Below are positions 36,400-48,289 of a DNA stretch of 64,000 bases, piece by piece. How positions within the stretch are numbered: the first letter of the stretch is position 1; every line of letters begins with the position of its first letter. Both the position numbers and the translations under genes were made by a program. The notes under the pieces were generated by a model, which did no database searches, was not told the DNA's origin, and saw nothing but the letters and a program-made list of their open reading frames with translations. Source of the DNA: Leptobrachium leishanense (lineage: Eukaryota > Chordata > Amphibia > Anura > Megophryidae); the NCBI GenBank assembly GCA_009667805.1, contig CM019064.1, positions 386,756,049 through 386,820,048 on the forward strand. The letters run 5' to 3'.

Positions 36400-37512
36400 A
36401 TTACAAGTCTCAGACACCTCCTATAAATCAGTGAGACCCCTTGACGGGTGGCAGTGAAACCTCCTATAAATCAGTGAGACCCCTTGATGGGTGGCAGCCA
36501 GTGAGAACACATGGATTATAACAATTCCCAAATGTTTTGTAGAAATTAGTGAGCCTCAAAATACTGCGTGGTACTGGCTGTGTGACAAGACACAGATCAC
36601 CTCAATTCACAAATGTTTTAAAGAAATTAGTGACCCCAAAATACTGCGTGGTACTGGCTGTGTGACAAGACACAGATCACCTCAATTCCCAAATGTTTTA
36701 AAGGAATTAGTGACCCCCAAAATACTGCGTGGTACTGGTTGTGTGACAAGACACAGATCACCTCAATTCACAAATGTTTTAAAGAAATTAGTGACCCCCA
36801 AAATACTGCGTGGTACTGGCTGTGTGACAAGACACAGATCACCTCAATTCACAAATGTTTTGTAGAAATTAGTGACACCCAAAATACTGTGTGGTACTGG
36901 CTGTGTGACAAGACACAGATCACCTCAATTCACAAATGTTTTGTAGAAATTAGTGAGCCCCAAAATACTGCGTGGTACTGGCTGTGTGACAAGACACAGA
37001 TCACCTCAATTCACAAATGTTTTAAAGAAATTAGTGAACCTCAAAATACTGCGTGGTACTGGCTGTGTGACAAGAGACAGATCACCTCAATTCACAAATG
37101 TTTTGTAGAAATTAGTGAGCCCCAAAATACTGCGTGGTACTTGCTGTGTAACAAGAAACAGATCACCTGAATTCACAAATGTTTTGTAGAAATTAGTGAG
37201 CCCCAAAATACTGCGTGGTACTGGCTGTGTGACAAGACACAGATCACCTGAATTCACAAATGTTTTAAAGAAATTTGTAACCCCAAAAAGACTTGCTGGC
37301 ACAGTGACAAGACACAGAAGATCACCTCAATTCACAAATGTTTTAAAGAAATTTGTAACCCCCAAAACGTCTTGCTGGCACAGGGACAAGACACAGAAGA
37401 TCACCTTGATTCACAAATGTTTTAAAGAAATTTTTAACCCCCAAAATACCTGCTGGCTGTGTGACAAGACACAGAAGATCACCTCAATTCGCAAATGTTT
37501 TAAAGAAATTTG
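36400..37512. repeat. 81-bp satellite, right arm, inner block
   Basis: Inverted counterpart of the left satellite, with units containing tgtgacaagacacagatcac and caaatgttttaaagaaatta. The + strand stays open through 36739-37170 in the same repeat-relative frame as the left arm's minus-strand ORFs. The block is broken at 37513 by a CR1 insertion. Confidence 0.9.
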
Positions 37513-39151
37513 TTACATAGTTACATAGTTACATAGTTATATAGGCTGAAAAAAGACATGCGTCCATCGGGTTCAGCCTCTCCCACATAACCTACTGCTG
37601 TTGATCCAAAAGAAGGCAAAAAACCCAGTCTGAAGCGCTCGCCAATATGCAACATACTGGGAAAAAATTCCTTCTTGACCCCAGAATGGCAGTCAGATTC
37701 CTCCTTGGATCAAGAAGCTTTTACCCACATATTAAATATTATAACCCTTAATATTCTGTGTCTGCAGGAAGTCATCCAGTCGTTTTTTAAAAGTCTGTAC
37801 AGACTCTGACCCAACCACCTCAACAGGCAGAGAATTCCACAGCTTTATTGTTCTCACCGTAAAATAACCCTTCCTATGCTTTAAGCTAAATTTTCTTTCT
37901 TCCAGTCTAAATGGATGACCCCTTGTCCTATGTATAGTCCTGTTAATGAATAGGTTATCAGACAATGGTTGATAATGGCCCCGTATATATTTATATAAGG
38001 TTATCAGATCCCCTCTAAGGCGCCTTTTCTCTAAACTAAACAGGTTTAAGCTTGTTAGTCTTTCCTCATAACTTAACCCTTCCATCCCCCTTATTAATTT
38101 AGTTGCCCGTCTCTGCACTTTTTCTAACGATATAATATCTTTTTTTAAGACAGGTGCCCAAAATTGCACGGCATATTCAAGGTGCGGCCTGACCATTGAT
38201 TTATACAGAGGCAAAATTATGTTTTCATCCCGTGAGTGAACTCCCCTTTTAATGCATGCCAGTACTTTGCTGGCCTTGGCGGCTGCTGTTTGACATTGCA
38301 CATTGTTACTTAGTTTGAAGTCTATGATTATTCCCAATCCTTCTCCTGCTTGGATTTCCCTAACTCCGTACCATTTAGGGTATACATTGCTTGTGTGTTC
38401 TTCACTCCAAAGTGCATAACTTTACATTTATCTAGATTAAATTTCATCTGCCATTTAAGTGCCCAGTCCCCCAATTTATCTAAATCCCTCTGCAGCGAAG
38501 TAACATCCTGCTCACATTGTATTACTTTTCCTAGCTTTGTGTCATCTGCAAACACTGATACATGACTTTCAATGCCTATCTCAAGGTCATTTATAAATAA
38601 ATTGAATAGTATTGGTCCTATAACAGACCCCTGAGGGACACCACTTACCACTGGTGTCCATCTTGAAAATGTACCATTTATGACCACTCTCTGTACCCTA
38701 TCTTTAGCCAGTTTTCTATCCAAGAACAAGTATTTTCATCTAGACCATTTTTTCTTAATTTAAGTAGTAACCTTTTGTGTGGAACTGTGTCGAAAGCTTT
38801 GGCAAAATCTAAGTAAATCACATCCACTGCGACCCCTGATCTATACTTCTACTTACTTCCTCATAGAACGTAATTAGGTTAGTCTGACATGATCTGTGTT
38901 TCATGAAACCATGCTGATTTTTGCCAATTACATTATACCTCCCAATAAATTCCTGAATATTATCCCTTAGTAACCCCTCAAATACTTTCCCAGCCACAGA
39001 TGTTAAGCTCACAGGTCTATAATTCCCAGGCACAAATTTTAAACCTTTCTTAAATATAGGGACCACGTCAGCTTTTCTCCAATCCTCTGGTACTATTCCT
39101 GAAAGAAAAGAATCTTGAAAGATTAAGAACAGAGGATTACATATTTCAACA
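37513..39151 (-). mobile_element. CR1-type LINE, 5'-truncated, in the right-arm satellite
   Basis: The 3' end on the minus strand lies at 37513-37540 as repeats of acatagtt, the CR1-type terminal octamer array. The 5' end is truncated near 39151, inside the RT. A short duplication of about 6 bp (atttgt) may flank it. It is a different subfamily from the central CR1. Confidence 0.88.
37732..39066 (-). pseudogene. CR1 reverse transcriptase fragment (three frames)
   Basis: In minus-strand order: an RT start with GNYRPVSLTSVAGK (39066-38818), a broken stretch where FDTVPH lies near 38790, then VSGVPQGSVIGP and FADDTK (38535-38552) in 38729-38328, then the C-terminal domain 38337-37732 with RPHLEYAVQFWAP, RRATKLIRG, LEKRRLRGDL and LWNSLP, ending at a stop near 37732. 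The endonuclease is missing. Two frameshifts separate the parts. Confidence 0.85.
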
Positions 39152-39690
39152 CATATTTGTAACCCCTAAAAAGACTTGCTGGCACAGTGACAAGACACAG
39201 AAGATCACCTTGATTCACAAATGTTTTAAAGAAATTTTTAACCCCCAAAATACTTGCTGGCTGTGTCACAAGACACAGAAGATCACCTCAATTCACAAAT
39301 GTTTTAAAGAAATTTTTAACCCCCAAAAAGACTTGCTGGCACAGTGACAAGACACCGAAGATCACCTCAATTCACAAATGTTTTAAAGAAATTTGTAACC
39401 CCCAAAAAGACTTGCAGGCACAGTGACAAGACACAGAAGATCACCTTGATTCACAAATGTTTTAAAGAAATTTTTAACCCCCAAAATACTTGCTGGCTGT
39501 GTGACAAGACACAGAAGATCACCTCAATTCACAAATGTTTTAAAGAAATTTGTAAACCCCAAAAAAACTTGCTGGCACAGTGACAAGACACAGAAGATCA
39601 CCTCAATTCACAAATGTTTTAAAGAAATTTGTAAACCCCAAAAAAACTTGCTGGCACAGTGTCAAGACACACATCACCTAAATTCTCTGA
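39152..39690. repeat. 81-bp-type satellite, right arm, outer block
   Basis: Shorter, more diverged units (about 78-80 bp) containing gacaagacacagaagatcac and acttgctggcacagtg. They match the outermost, irregular units of the left arm (10425-11000), so the order inside both arms is the same. Confidence 0.85.
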
Positions 39691-39811
39691 TATTTGGTAG
39701 AAATGAGACCCCCCAGACCCCCCAGTAGCATGGCAGACCGGCAGTAACAACACACAACAATCTCCTCTGAAATCTCATCTCAAAATGCGTGCTGTAGCTA
39801 TGCGTGGAAAC

Positions 39812-39818
39812 ATTATAT
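39812..39818 (-). promoter_or_regulatory. TATA box of the right arm
   Basis: The minus strand reads cactatataatg, the counterpart of 10321-10331 at the same distance from the terminus. Confidence 0.5.
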
Positions 39819-40118
39819 AGTGTGCTGCGGGACTCACTTAGCTCTGTGAGCCCATGATTGGGCAAAATTTGCCCAATCAGGACTCTGAGCCGTGATTGGC
39901 ATACTGTTGAACCTGTCTTGCACCAGACCTGTGGTCAGGTGCAAGGCTGTAGCCAATTACGAGCTTCAAGCCAGTGGGAAAATGCATTGTGGTCCATTGT
40001 GATGCATTGTGGTCGAACATGCGGCGAACACCTGGAAATGTTCGGAGTTCGCGATCTAATCGAACAGGCTAAGTTCGGGTCGAACTCTGAACCGTCCGAA
40101 CCGAACAGCTCATCCCTA

Positions 40119-41340
40119 TTAAAGACGTATCACTCAGATGATTCTGTTGCTTATCACAAGTACAGGACATACAGATAACCAGAAAAGCTTCCACAGACAA
40201 GGCCATAACTCACACATATACATTCCTGCAACACGAACCAACCCCTCCCCTTCTCTTTAATCTTCAATAAAAGATGTATGCAAGCTACATGTAGGTGCAC
40301 AGTTTTGAAATCACTATTTGTGTGTGACATTTATACGTCTTGATATTGGTCAAGAGGCCACCAGCTGGGGAGCCAAGATACAAGCAGTTGCAGGGCCTAG
40401 ATACGGTTCAGAAAACAGATGTATCGATCAAAATGAGGGTTGAGGTTCCTATGTAACATTAGGGTCAATTTCCTATTGTATCACCTAAATTATTCTTTTT
40501 TTTTAGGTGTTCACAGATATAACATGTGACAGAATTTTTAATGGACTCATCCATCAACTGCTATCTCAATGGATAATTTTTGTTTCACCGTCAAGATATA
40601 TGTATTATGTGACTAGAGTGTGACCGTTGTTCTAGTGCTTGCTTGTGTTTACTCTGTGTATGTAACGAGTGTGAATTGTATTTTTAGTTAATTGGATTAT
40701 TCTCATGTTTGGTTTTGTGTTTTAAGTAACAGGTAACAGGGAGTATAAGGAAAACCGTGGAATTAATAAAGAGTCTTCCATACCTACTCCAAGAAGTGTG
40801 CGTCTGGCTGTTGTTTATGGGACTCTGCTCCTCTAGGTCACTGCTCTGTGGTGCCAGGGCTACCAGTCAGGTAGTCTGGCAGGTGTAAGTTGTTAGAGGA
40901 CATTCTAGGAAAGGGATAATACACCGATTACCTATTAGTAATGATAACATTTGACCCTGTCAAAGCAAATACATAAAAAAATGAAAAAATTACATTAAAC
41001 TACATTCTTAATAATAATAATAAATAATAATGCTACTATCTACATTATTTCATTTCCATAAGCTTCCTTAAGTTAAAAAATAATAACATAAATCACGTCA
41101 TTCATCAGTAAGCAGTTTTCCAAAATATACGTCGCAATCAGTTCAAATTTACATTTTCCAGTAAAATAAGTCATACAGAAAGTCATATGGAATGTATTCA
41201 GGTCAGCATCTTTAAAATGAAGTAATCTGACAGTAAATGCATTTTACCTTTGATGCTGTAGGTGTGTTGATGTTTTATTTCTATGAAATCATATATTAAT
41301 ATGCTGCTCCTAGCTGCCAATAACATTATTTCTGGTAGAG
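40119..41340. other. Intergenic region between the island and keratin gene 2
   Basis: No gene is seen. A C-rich tract followed by caataaaagatgtatgcaa (40264-40282) resembles the arrangement at 58200-58280, and cacctactcc/ataaagagtcttcc near 40766 looks like LTR R-U5 sequence. No matched LTR ends or primer site were found, so this is only a suggestion of an old solo LTR. An AT-rich stretch follows at 40970-41100. Confidence 0.4.
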
Positions 41341-41358
41341 TGTTACCACCCAGGTGAA

Positions 41359-41367
41359 GTATAAAAG
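41359..41367 (+). promoter_or_regulatory. TATA box of keratin gene 2
   Basis: gtataaaag lies 83 bp before the chosen start codon, with an E-box CAGGTG just upstream (41351-41356). Predicted transcription start is about 41388-41393. Confidence 0.75.
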
Positions 41368-41449
41368 CATCCAGTGTGTGTCTAGAAGACATGAATCTCT
41401 TGCACAGATTGTACATCTCCACATCATCTCTGAGGTGAGAAGAAGCATC

Positions 41450-44400
41450 ATGTCTCATCACTCCATCCTTGGATCTTCTGGACACAAGCACTTCAGCTCC
41501 TGTTCAGTGGCTTCACCTAATCACGGGAGCTCAAACTACAACATGTCTTCTCTCTCCTCCAAACACTTGGCATATGCCGGTCACAACTCAAAGCATTGCT
41601 TTAGCAGCAGAAGTGCGAACAATGTGAGTTCAAAAGGACACAAGATCTCAGTGGGAAGTGGCCATTGTGGAAAAGGTGGCCATGGATCTGGACATGGATC
41701 TGGCCATGGTATTGGAGGAATTGGCTCTGGATTTGGGGGATCTGGTTGCTCTGGAGGCATCACTCAAGTTACTGTGAACCAAGGTCTCCTGGCTCCTCTC
41801 AACCTGGATATTGACACAAGCATCCAACGAGTGAGAACACAGGAGAGGAATCAAATTATGGGGCTCAATGACAAATTTGCGTCTTTTATAGACAAGGTGA
41901 GATTTATGCACCCTACGTTGACTATGAATATACAATATATATTATTAGAACTGTGGATAGAATATATTTGACGTATAACTCCCCCCACCCTAGAGTTATA
42001 TGGGTATTTGAATGAAGAAATGTCATTCCCATACTTGTTTAGCAATAAATTTTGCATATTAACTGTTACACTCTATTTGTACTCTCAGAAATAATTCTTC
42101 AGATGCCATGTATTAAAAAGAACAAGTCTATGGTTCCCTACCAAATGCTGAATTGGTGTAGCAGTTATTTTGTAATTATATTGAAAAATTTAGCACATCA
42201 GCAAACCTTTAATATAAATCTTTATGTCTTATAATCCATGGCTATGATACAGAATCTTACTAAAGCCTGTCTATATTTTGAAAAAAGGATCACCTAATGG
42301 GCTAAAAAATCCATTAGCGCATCGGTTTTAGCGCTTTTTAGCACGAGCGTACTGTACTTTGCGCTCCCTATAATTAATATGTGGCGCGCAAATAGTAATT
42401 AGCTTTAGGATCAAAAGTTAACCACAGCTCCAAGCTGGTGCTAACTGATTCCACTTTTGCGGAATCAGACAGCCCCAATTGAGACCCGCCCCCAAAAAAA
42501 TCAGATGCTCATCCCGCATCCCCCCCCGTGAAGACCGGCATCCCGATCTGCTGCTTCTGGCCGCAGGGAGCAGAATGAGACAGGGGTCCCTGGTCTCCCT
42601 GCACGATCATGCGAGACCGCTATTTTGAAGGTCATGTGACCCAGCAGTACATGCCTCCATGCAGTACTATGGGATCTAGGAGGTGATAATCTCTGCAGCG
42701 TATTAGGGCTGCCATGAGTATCCCAGAGGGTTAACGGCCATGCTGTTGAATTCAGTGCCTGCCTCGTAAACTGCTTGTAAAACGGGGATGCTAACGGGAA
42801 ATTTGCTAGCAAGTTTTTCCCCTGTAATTACCATTTTAGCTCAAAACACATAATAGTTCCCCTAGAATTGTATTTTATTGCAAATATTACCTATACATTT
42901 TGGTAAAATTAAAATGTGAATACTGTTTTGATTTAGGTGAGATTTCTGGAACAACAAAATAAAATGCTGGAGACAAAGTGGTCTTTACTACAAGATCAGC
43001 AAACTTCCCGCGTTCAGATTGAACCTCTGTTTGAGGCTTTTACCGGTAACCTCAGGAGACAACTGGAGAGTATGGGGTGTGAGAGAGGACGTCTGGAAGC
43101 TGACAGGAACAGTATGGAGCAAAGCGTAGAAGAACTAAGGAGAAGGTGTTTTGAAGAATTTTATATAAATACCATAAAATTTGCAATCTAAAATATTTGA
43201 ATTCAAATTTAGAATTTTCAATTAGAAATGAATGTTTAACTTCTTTACTTGTAGAAAAAAAATATGTTTTAGTTGTTTTTATTATTTTTTATCTGTATTC
43301 AATCATATGAATTTTATTTGACGCCCTAAGGATCGGATGCTTTAAAAGTATAATTATTCAGATGCACTTTAAAAGTCAATCTGCTCTGTTTTATATTAAA
43401 AACTCTTCTGTTAATAACCTGGAATTGTTTATTGTATTTTATGCTACTAAATGTGATTTGTATTATTGATATTCAATAATGCAGGTATGACGAAGAAGTG
43501 AACAGACGGACAGCTGCAGAGAATGAATTTGCTGGTTTAAAGAGGGTGAGTGGAAAATTCAATATGATGTAGTATACTATTTTTAAACATGCACATTTTC
43601 AATGTCCTCCTATTGTATGTTTGTTTCTCTCCCCCAGGATGTAGATGCGGCTTTTATGCACAAAGCTGAGTTACAAGCAAAGGCAGATTCCCTGTCTGAT
43701 GAGATTAACTTCCTGAGGACTCTTTATGATGCGGTAAATACATTTTCCTATATATACTCTATAGTGCCAAAAGTATTCGCTCACCTGCCTTGACTCGCAT
43801 ATGGATGGGTGAGCGAATACTTTTGGCAATATAGTGTACCTCTTGTACTTTCTTTCTGATTTCAAAAGTGTGTGAAGTGGATAGATGTGGTGACATTATA
43901 TACTGTGGGTCTTTATACCCCTTGGAGATGAACCATTACTTTTTGCCCTATTGTCTTATAGGTTATAAAAATGTTTCCTCTAAAACTATGCTGCTAACTT
44001 AATTCTTACCTCCTGACAAGTTTATGTTGTCTAATTTACGGCACTTGTTTTTCTATGACATTCAGCACTTTCTAGTTATTGTGATTAACCAATGGAGTAC
44101 AAAATATATCTGCAGAGCAAAGTAATATGTGGAGATGAAAAAGAGAATGCAACATATTTGTTTTTGTTGTTTCTAGGAAATATCTCAGCTCCAGGGTCAG
44201 ATCTCAGACACCTCGGTGGTCGTGTCCATGAATAACAGTCGTGATCTGGACCTGAACGGAATCATTGGTGAGGTCAGAGCTCAGTATGAGGACATTGCTA
44301 ACAGGAGCAGAGCCGATGCCGAGGCCATGTACCAGTCACGGGTGAGAGGACAACATTTAAATCCAAGTGGCTAGATATATTAGTGAATATTGAATAACCA

Positions 44401-46767
44401 TGTGTGTCCTAAATGTTTATCTAGTTTGCGGAGCTTCAGACAGCAGCAGGGAGAAATGGAAACAATCTACAGAGCAGCAGAGATGAGATCTGCTCTCTCA
44501 ACAGAGCCATTCAGGGTCTGAGAGGAGAGATTGACAGTGTGAATGCCCAGGTAAAACATGCAAACAAGAAAAAAATAATGAAGAATTGTGGAATAATGTG
44601 ACAGAAGTTCTGTATATCACAAATTTTGAAAATGACTAAGCCTGATTTTAACCCAAAATACTCACAATCACAGGTTTAATTGCATCCTAATTATCACACT
44701 CACTGTTATTCTAGCGCTCAGGTCTTGAATCCGCCATAAACGAGGCTGAGGGACATGGAGAAGCTGCTTTGAGGGATGCCAAGGGCAAACTCTCTGAGCT
44801 GGAAGGTGCTCTGCAGAAGGCCAAGCAGGACATGGCTCGCCAACTGCGAGAATACCAGGAGCTGATGAATGTGAAACTGGCTCTGGACATTGAGATCACC
44901 ACCTACAAGAAGATGCTGGAAGGAGAGGAGGGCAGGTGAGAGCCATACCCCACAGATGTTTCTTACACCCCCAGAAAACTTCAAATCACTTTCAGAACCA
45001 GACTTTAGCTTTTGATTGGCCCTGGTATGTGGAATGCCAGGACAGGGTCAGGATAGATATATTAGTAGAACTGTCATACTTCTACATCTACTGGGCATCA
45101 CCATTTTGTTGATGACATTGGCACAGTCAGAGCTGCCGATGTTTAACTGTCAGTTGGGATCAGAAAAGCTGATGTGTAGGAGTCAGGCAAAGGCAGCATC
45201 TATCACTGAGTATGATGATTGCACTTTTAGCTAGTTTGTTAGGATGGAGGCAGAGGATCCTGCAGCGACTGGCCTTATCCATGACCAAAACTGGTACAGA
45301 AACACTCAGATATTTTGAGTTTCCTAATGGCCTGTCCAACCTTAACTCTACCATCGAAATTAATTAGTTTGTCCACTGACTGGTCTGGGCCTGTACTTAA
45401 TTAAGTTGATATACCTTATAGATGCATAAAGATGTATATTTGGTATGTGAGACAGAAAATGTAAACATACGAAAAAAATATCACCTCTCACTAGACCTGT
45501 TTAGATTCAGACATTAGAACAAGAATGGAGATTGATTTTAGTTGGTAAAGGTTTGTTTAAAAAATGTATATAAAATCCTTATACAAACTCTAATTATTGT
45601 TATTAAATATAAGACTATCATTAAGTCACTTGTTATGTTTTATTTCAGGCTGGGAGCCAACGATTCTGTTAATATATGTAAGTAATATAATATTTTAAAG
45701 TCCAGATTACAAACACCAACTCACTTTCAGTACTTCATACTTTATCAGGGTTATTCAGAGAGAGGCGAAAAGCAGGAGAATGGCTGGAGAATCGAAAATT
45801 CTATGTCAAAATAGCCAAACCAGAAAAATTCTCCCATCTATCTCACTTTCCAACTCGGCTATTTTGACCTAGAATTTTCCATTCTCCAGCCAGCCTCCTG
45901 CTTTTCACTGCTCTCTGAATAACCCTGTAAATTTCTGAAATAGTTACAACTGGACAGACTTTTTTTATTATGGGTGAAAAAGAGTACAATAAATCCTACA
46001 CCCCTTGTAATGTATAGACACGGAGATAGTGATGTAGGAAAAGTTGTTATCAATGTTGTTTTAAGTGCTATTTTTAAAGATATACATATACATAACATTC
46101 AAAATGAAACAAAAAGTACATAAAATGTGGTGAACACAATATACTTAACATACTACTCCAACCATATGGAAAAGACAGTGAATATCCATAATTCACAATA
46201 ATTCAGACGAACATCAACTTTTTCCAGAATGAGAAAAACATTTCTTTCCTTGAAAGCACACCTAAAAAAATATTTGTTTTTTTTATTGATCTATTTTTAC
46301 ATATTATGGCATATAAACATATTGACATGTTTGGAAGTGCTTTGCTTACAATAGAATGTAGATAAAAAATAATTTACTATGCGATTATATGATTCCAAAC
46401 ACATAAAATACATTTTAATGTAACTATATTAGATATGCATAGAAGATCTTAGTAGCAATTTCTGGAGGTTTCATAGCCTGATAATTGGTTATTAGTAGTA
46501 TATACTACTATTGAAATCTACTCCGACTTGTGAGTCTCTACTTCCGAGGTGTATCTTTACAGTAGTTATAATTAGTTTTCTAACTAGCTGTTATTATATT
46601 TTACAGCCGTGCTTCACTCCAGCACTGGGGGAAAACATTGCTCAGGTGGATCGTCCAACGGTGTGAGTGGCAATAATTCTAAGGGAGGATTCGGCGCCAG
46701 CAGTGGGAAGAGCTCCAGCCATTTCTCTACAAGCAAACACAGCTCTGGACATGGTCACCGTTGCTAA
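41450..46767 (+). CDS. Type II keratin gene 2, complete, nine exons
   Basis: Exons 41450-41896, 42937-43145, 43485-43545, 43638-43733, 44177-44341, 44425-44550, 44715-44935, 45649-45677 and 46607-46767 have GT-AG borders and sum to 1515 bp, 504 residues plus stop. Start: the ATG at 41450 (atcATGt) begins MSHHS; an ATG at 41391 is out of frame. Head, residues 1-130, is rich in Gly, Ser and His (13 His, with a [11 protein letters not shown] run) and holds four Cys. The helix-initiation motif [20 protein letters not shown] spans exons 1-2; the rod ends with [10 protein letters not shown] at about residue 440. The tail is Gly/Ser/His/Lys-rich and ends GHGHRC. It forms obligate heterodimers with type I keratins in epithelia. 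It is the paralog of gene 1; the specific ortholog is unknown. Confidence 0.96.
42290..42850. repeat. Diverged interspersed repeat in intron 1 of keratin gene 2
   Basis: A segment with ttagcgctttttagcacgag and ctaactgattccacttttgc matches, inverted and diverged, the stretch at 57590-57790. A GC-richer part follows (42480-42830). The family is not recognised. Confidence 0.5.
43757..43836. mobile_element. 80-bp mariner-type foldback in intron 4
   Basis: Two arms containing gccaaaagtattcgctcac face each other around a 15-20-bp centre, flanked by TA (43755-43756, 43837-43838). The end resembles TACACTATATTGCC-type mariner/Tc1 elements, so this is a minimal deleted copy. Confidence 0.8.
45746..45927. 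mobile_element. Foldback MITE with cagggttattcag ends in intron 8
   Basis: It begins cagggttattcagagagagg and ends ctctctgaataaccctg. The two halves are long imperfect inverted repeats (gctggagaatcgaaaattct versus agaattttccattctccagc). The ends match the Harbinger-like MITEs at 5669 and 8516; flanking TAT and TAA do not match exactly. Confidence 0.7.
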
Positions 46768-46920
46768 AGGGGATATTTAACCAGAAATTATAGCTTCATC
46801 TGCTTTACTTATACTTTATGCTAAGGATACACAACAGCTTCATTTTGCAAAATCCAAAAAAAAAATCTTTTTTTTTTAGATTGAACTTCACAGCCTTTGA
46901 ATACAATTTTATATATATTC

Positions 46921-46926
46921 AATAAA
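46921..46926 (+). terminator. Poly(A) signal of keratin gene 2
   Basis: An AATAAA hexamer lies 154 bp after the stop codon. A tetranucleotide (atct)n run follows at 46943-46957. Confidence 0.8.
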
Positions 46927-46959
46927 AATTCATGCAACGATCCATCTATCTATCTATAA

Positions 46960-48255
46960 ACATAAAACTATATAAGCCTCTCCATTAGTAATTCTTTTAG
47001 TGGGGAAATAATCTGCAACAATCACATAAGACATGGGATGTCTAGTTGAACTATAAGTTTGTAATAAAGCAGCACTTTCCAGAATTTAAGGATTATTTGT
47101 GATCAAGCACAGTATGAATTATGGGTACTTTTTAATATAGTTATTCTTTTTTTCCCCCCTGCACTTTCTATCTATTCTATGTACTTTTGAAGCATTCAAA
47201 AATTAATTTCGAATTTCCGTAGTATTCCAAAGCCACTTTATTGCCGAAATTCCAATCTGGAAGCTGAAATAACAGATACGAGTATGTGATAATATTATAA
47301 TAGATTAAAATGGCAAAAATTGCTTGTGGGTTTTAGTAAAAGGTGTGGCTTCTTCTAAGGGAGGGTGGGATACTAAAAAATATGTAAAACTTTGAGAATA
47401 TAAAAAAATTGTAGATTTAATAGTTGGGGAGTTCACACTGTCAGGATTCCTGAGCTTCCATTTGTTTCTCTATTAACATGGAAACGAGTTGATCTATCAG
47501 TGTTACTGTAATGTAGGGCAAAGTAGGGGATACTCGTTTACAGTCTAAGCACAGACATTAACGTACAAATAAGCGACTGGTCATTTCTTCTTTTTAGAAC
47601 GAAACCTGTGAGCGAAAAGAGGGAGAAGTGAACTGTTTGAAACTAGACAAATTAGTCCCTGTTTTCCAATCAAATTGTAAAAAATAAGAATAGAAGAGGT
47701 ATCGCGACCTGAGTGTTATAATGAGGTAAAGACAATTTCTAAGGAATGGAAAATCTTCATAATATACATTTGTCACTGCTCAGCTTTGTCAGTTTTCAGG
47801 CGGGTAAATTAGGGATAAATTTTTGGAAAAAAAGAAATGACTCATTTAACTCATTTTGATTGTTTTTTGTAAAATAATTCCCTTTTTATGACCTTTTTAA
47901 CGGTCTGGAGATATTCATATAGTTTGTGTAAAATCCTTGTATTTTTATAGTTTTAAAAAAAATAATGGTTAGATTGTCCGTTCTCTGAACTTTAAATAAC
48001 TTCCATAAGTTATGTTCTCAAAGGTTGTTTAAGATACTATTTTTCAACAGTAAGTCACATGACTATTTTTTACTTATAAGCATGATTATTTGTTTGATTA
48101 AGTTGATGTCACTTGGAAATTTGGTATGAAGTGGGTATATATTTTCTGTGTATACTGTTTAATCACCTAATAAAATCATGATGCTACACAAAGGTTGCTG
48201 TACTTCGGTACTTGAATTTATACTTGTTAAAGCATGATGGTCATGTCAATCATAA
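46960..48255. other. Intergenic region downstream of keratin gene 2
   Basis: AT-rich unique-looking sequence with no convincing exon. A short direct duplication of aaagcatgatggtcat (48230 and 48257) lies just before the L2 insertion. Confidence 0.5.
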
Positions 48256-48289
48256 AGCATGATGGTCATTCATGCTACCTCTTCAACCT

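Larger units (their letters stand above)
28461..40118 (-). mobile_element. Right arm of the hAT composite
   Basis: Sense orientation is minus. It runs from the terminus at 40118 through satellite, transposase (36277-33022) and tail array to the inner segment at 28461-28740. Interruptions are a CR1 (about 37513-39151), a hAT with minisatellite (30446-32679) and a CR1 3' fragment (30192-30294). It is better preserved than the left arm. Confidence 0.75.

Noticed and set aside
41391..41438. Alternative start codon for keratin gene 2
   Set aside because: It is out of frame with the keratin and stops after 16 codons; the ATG at 41450 leads into a typical keratin head.
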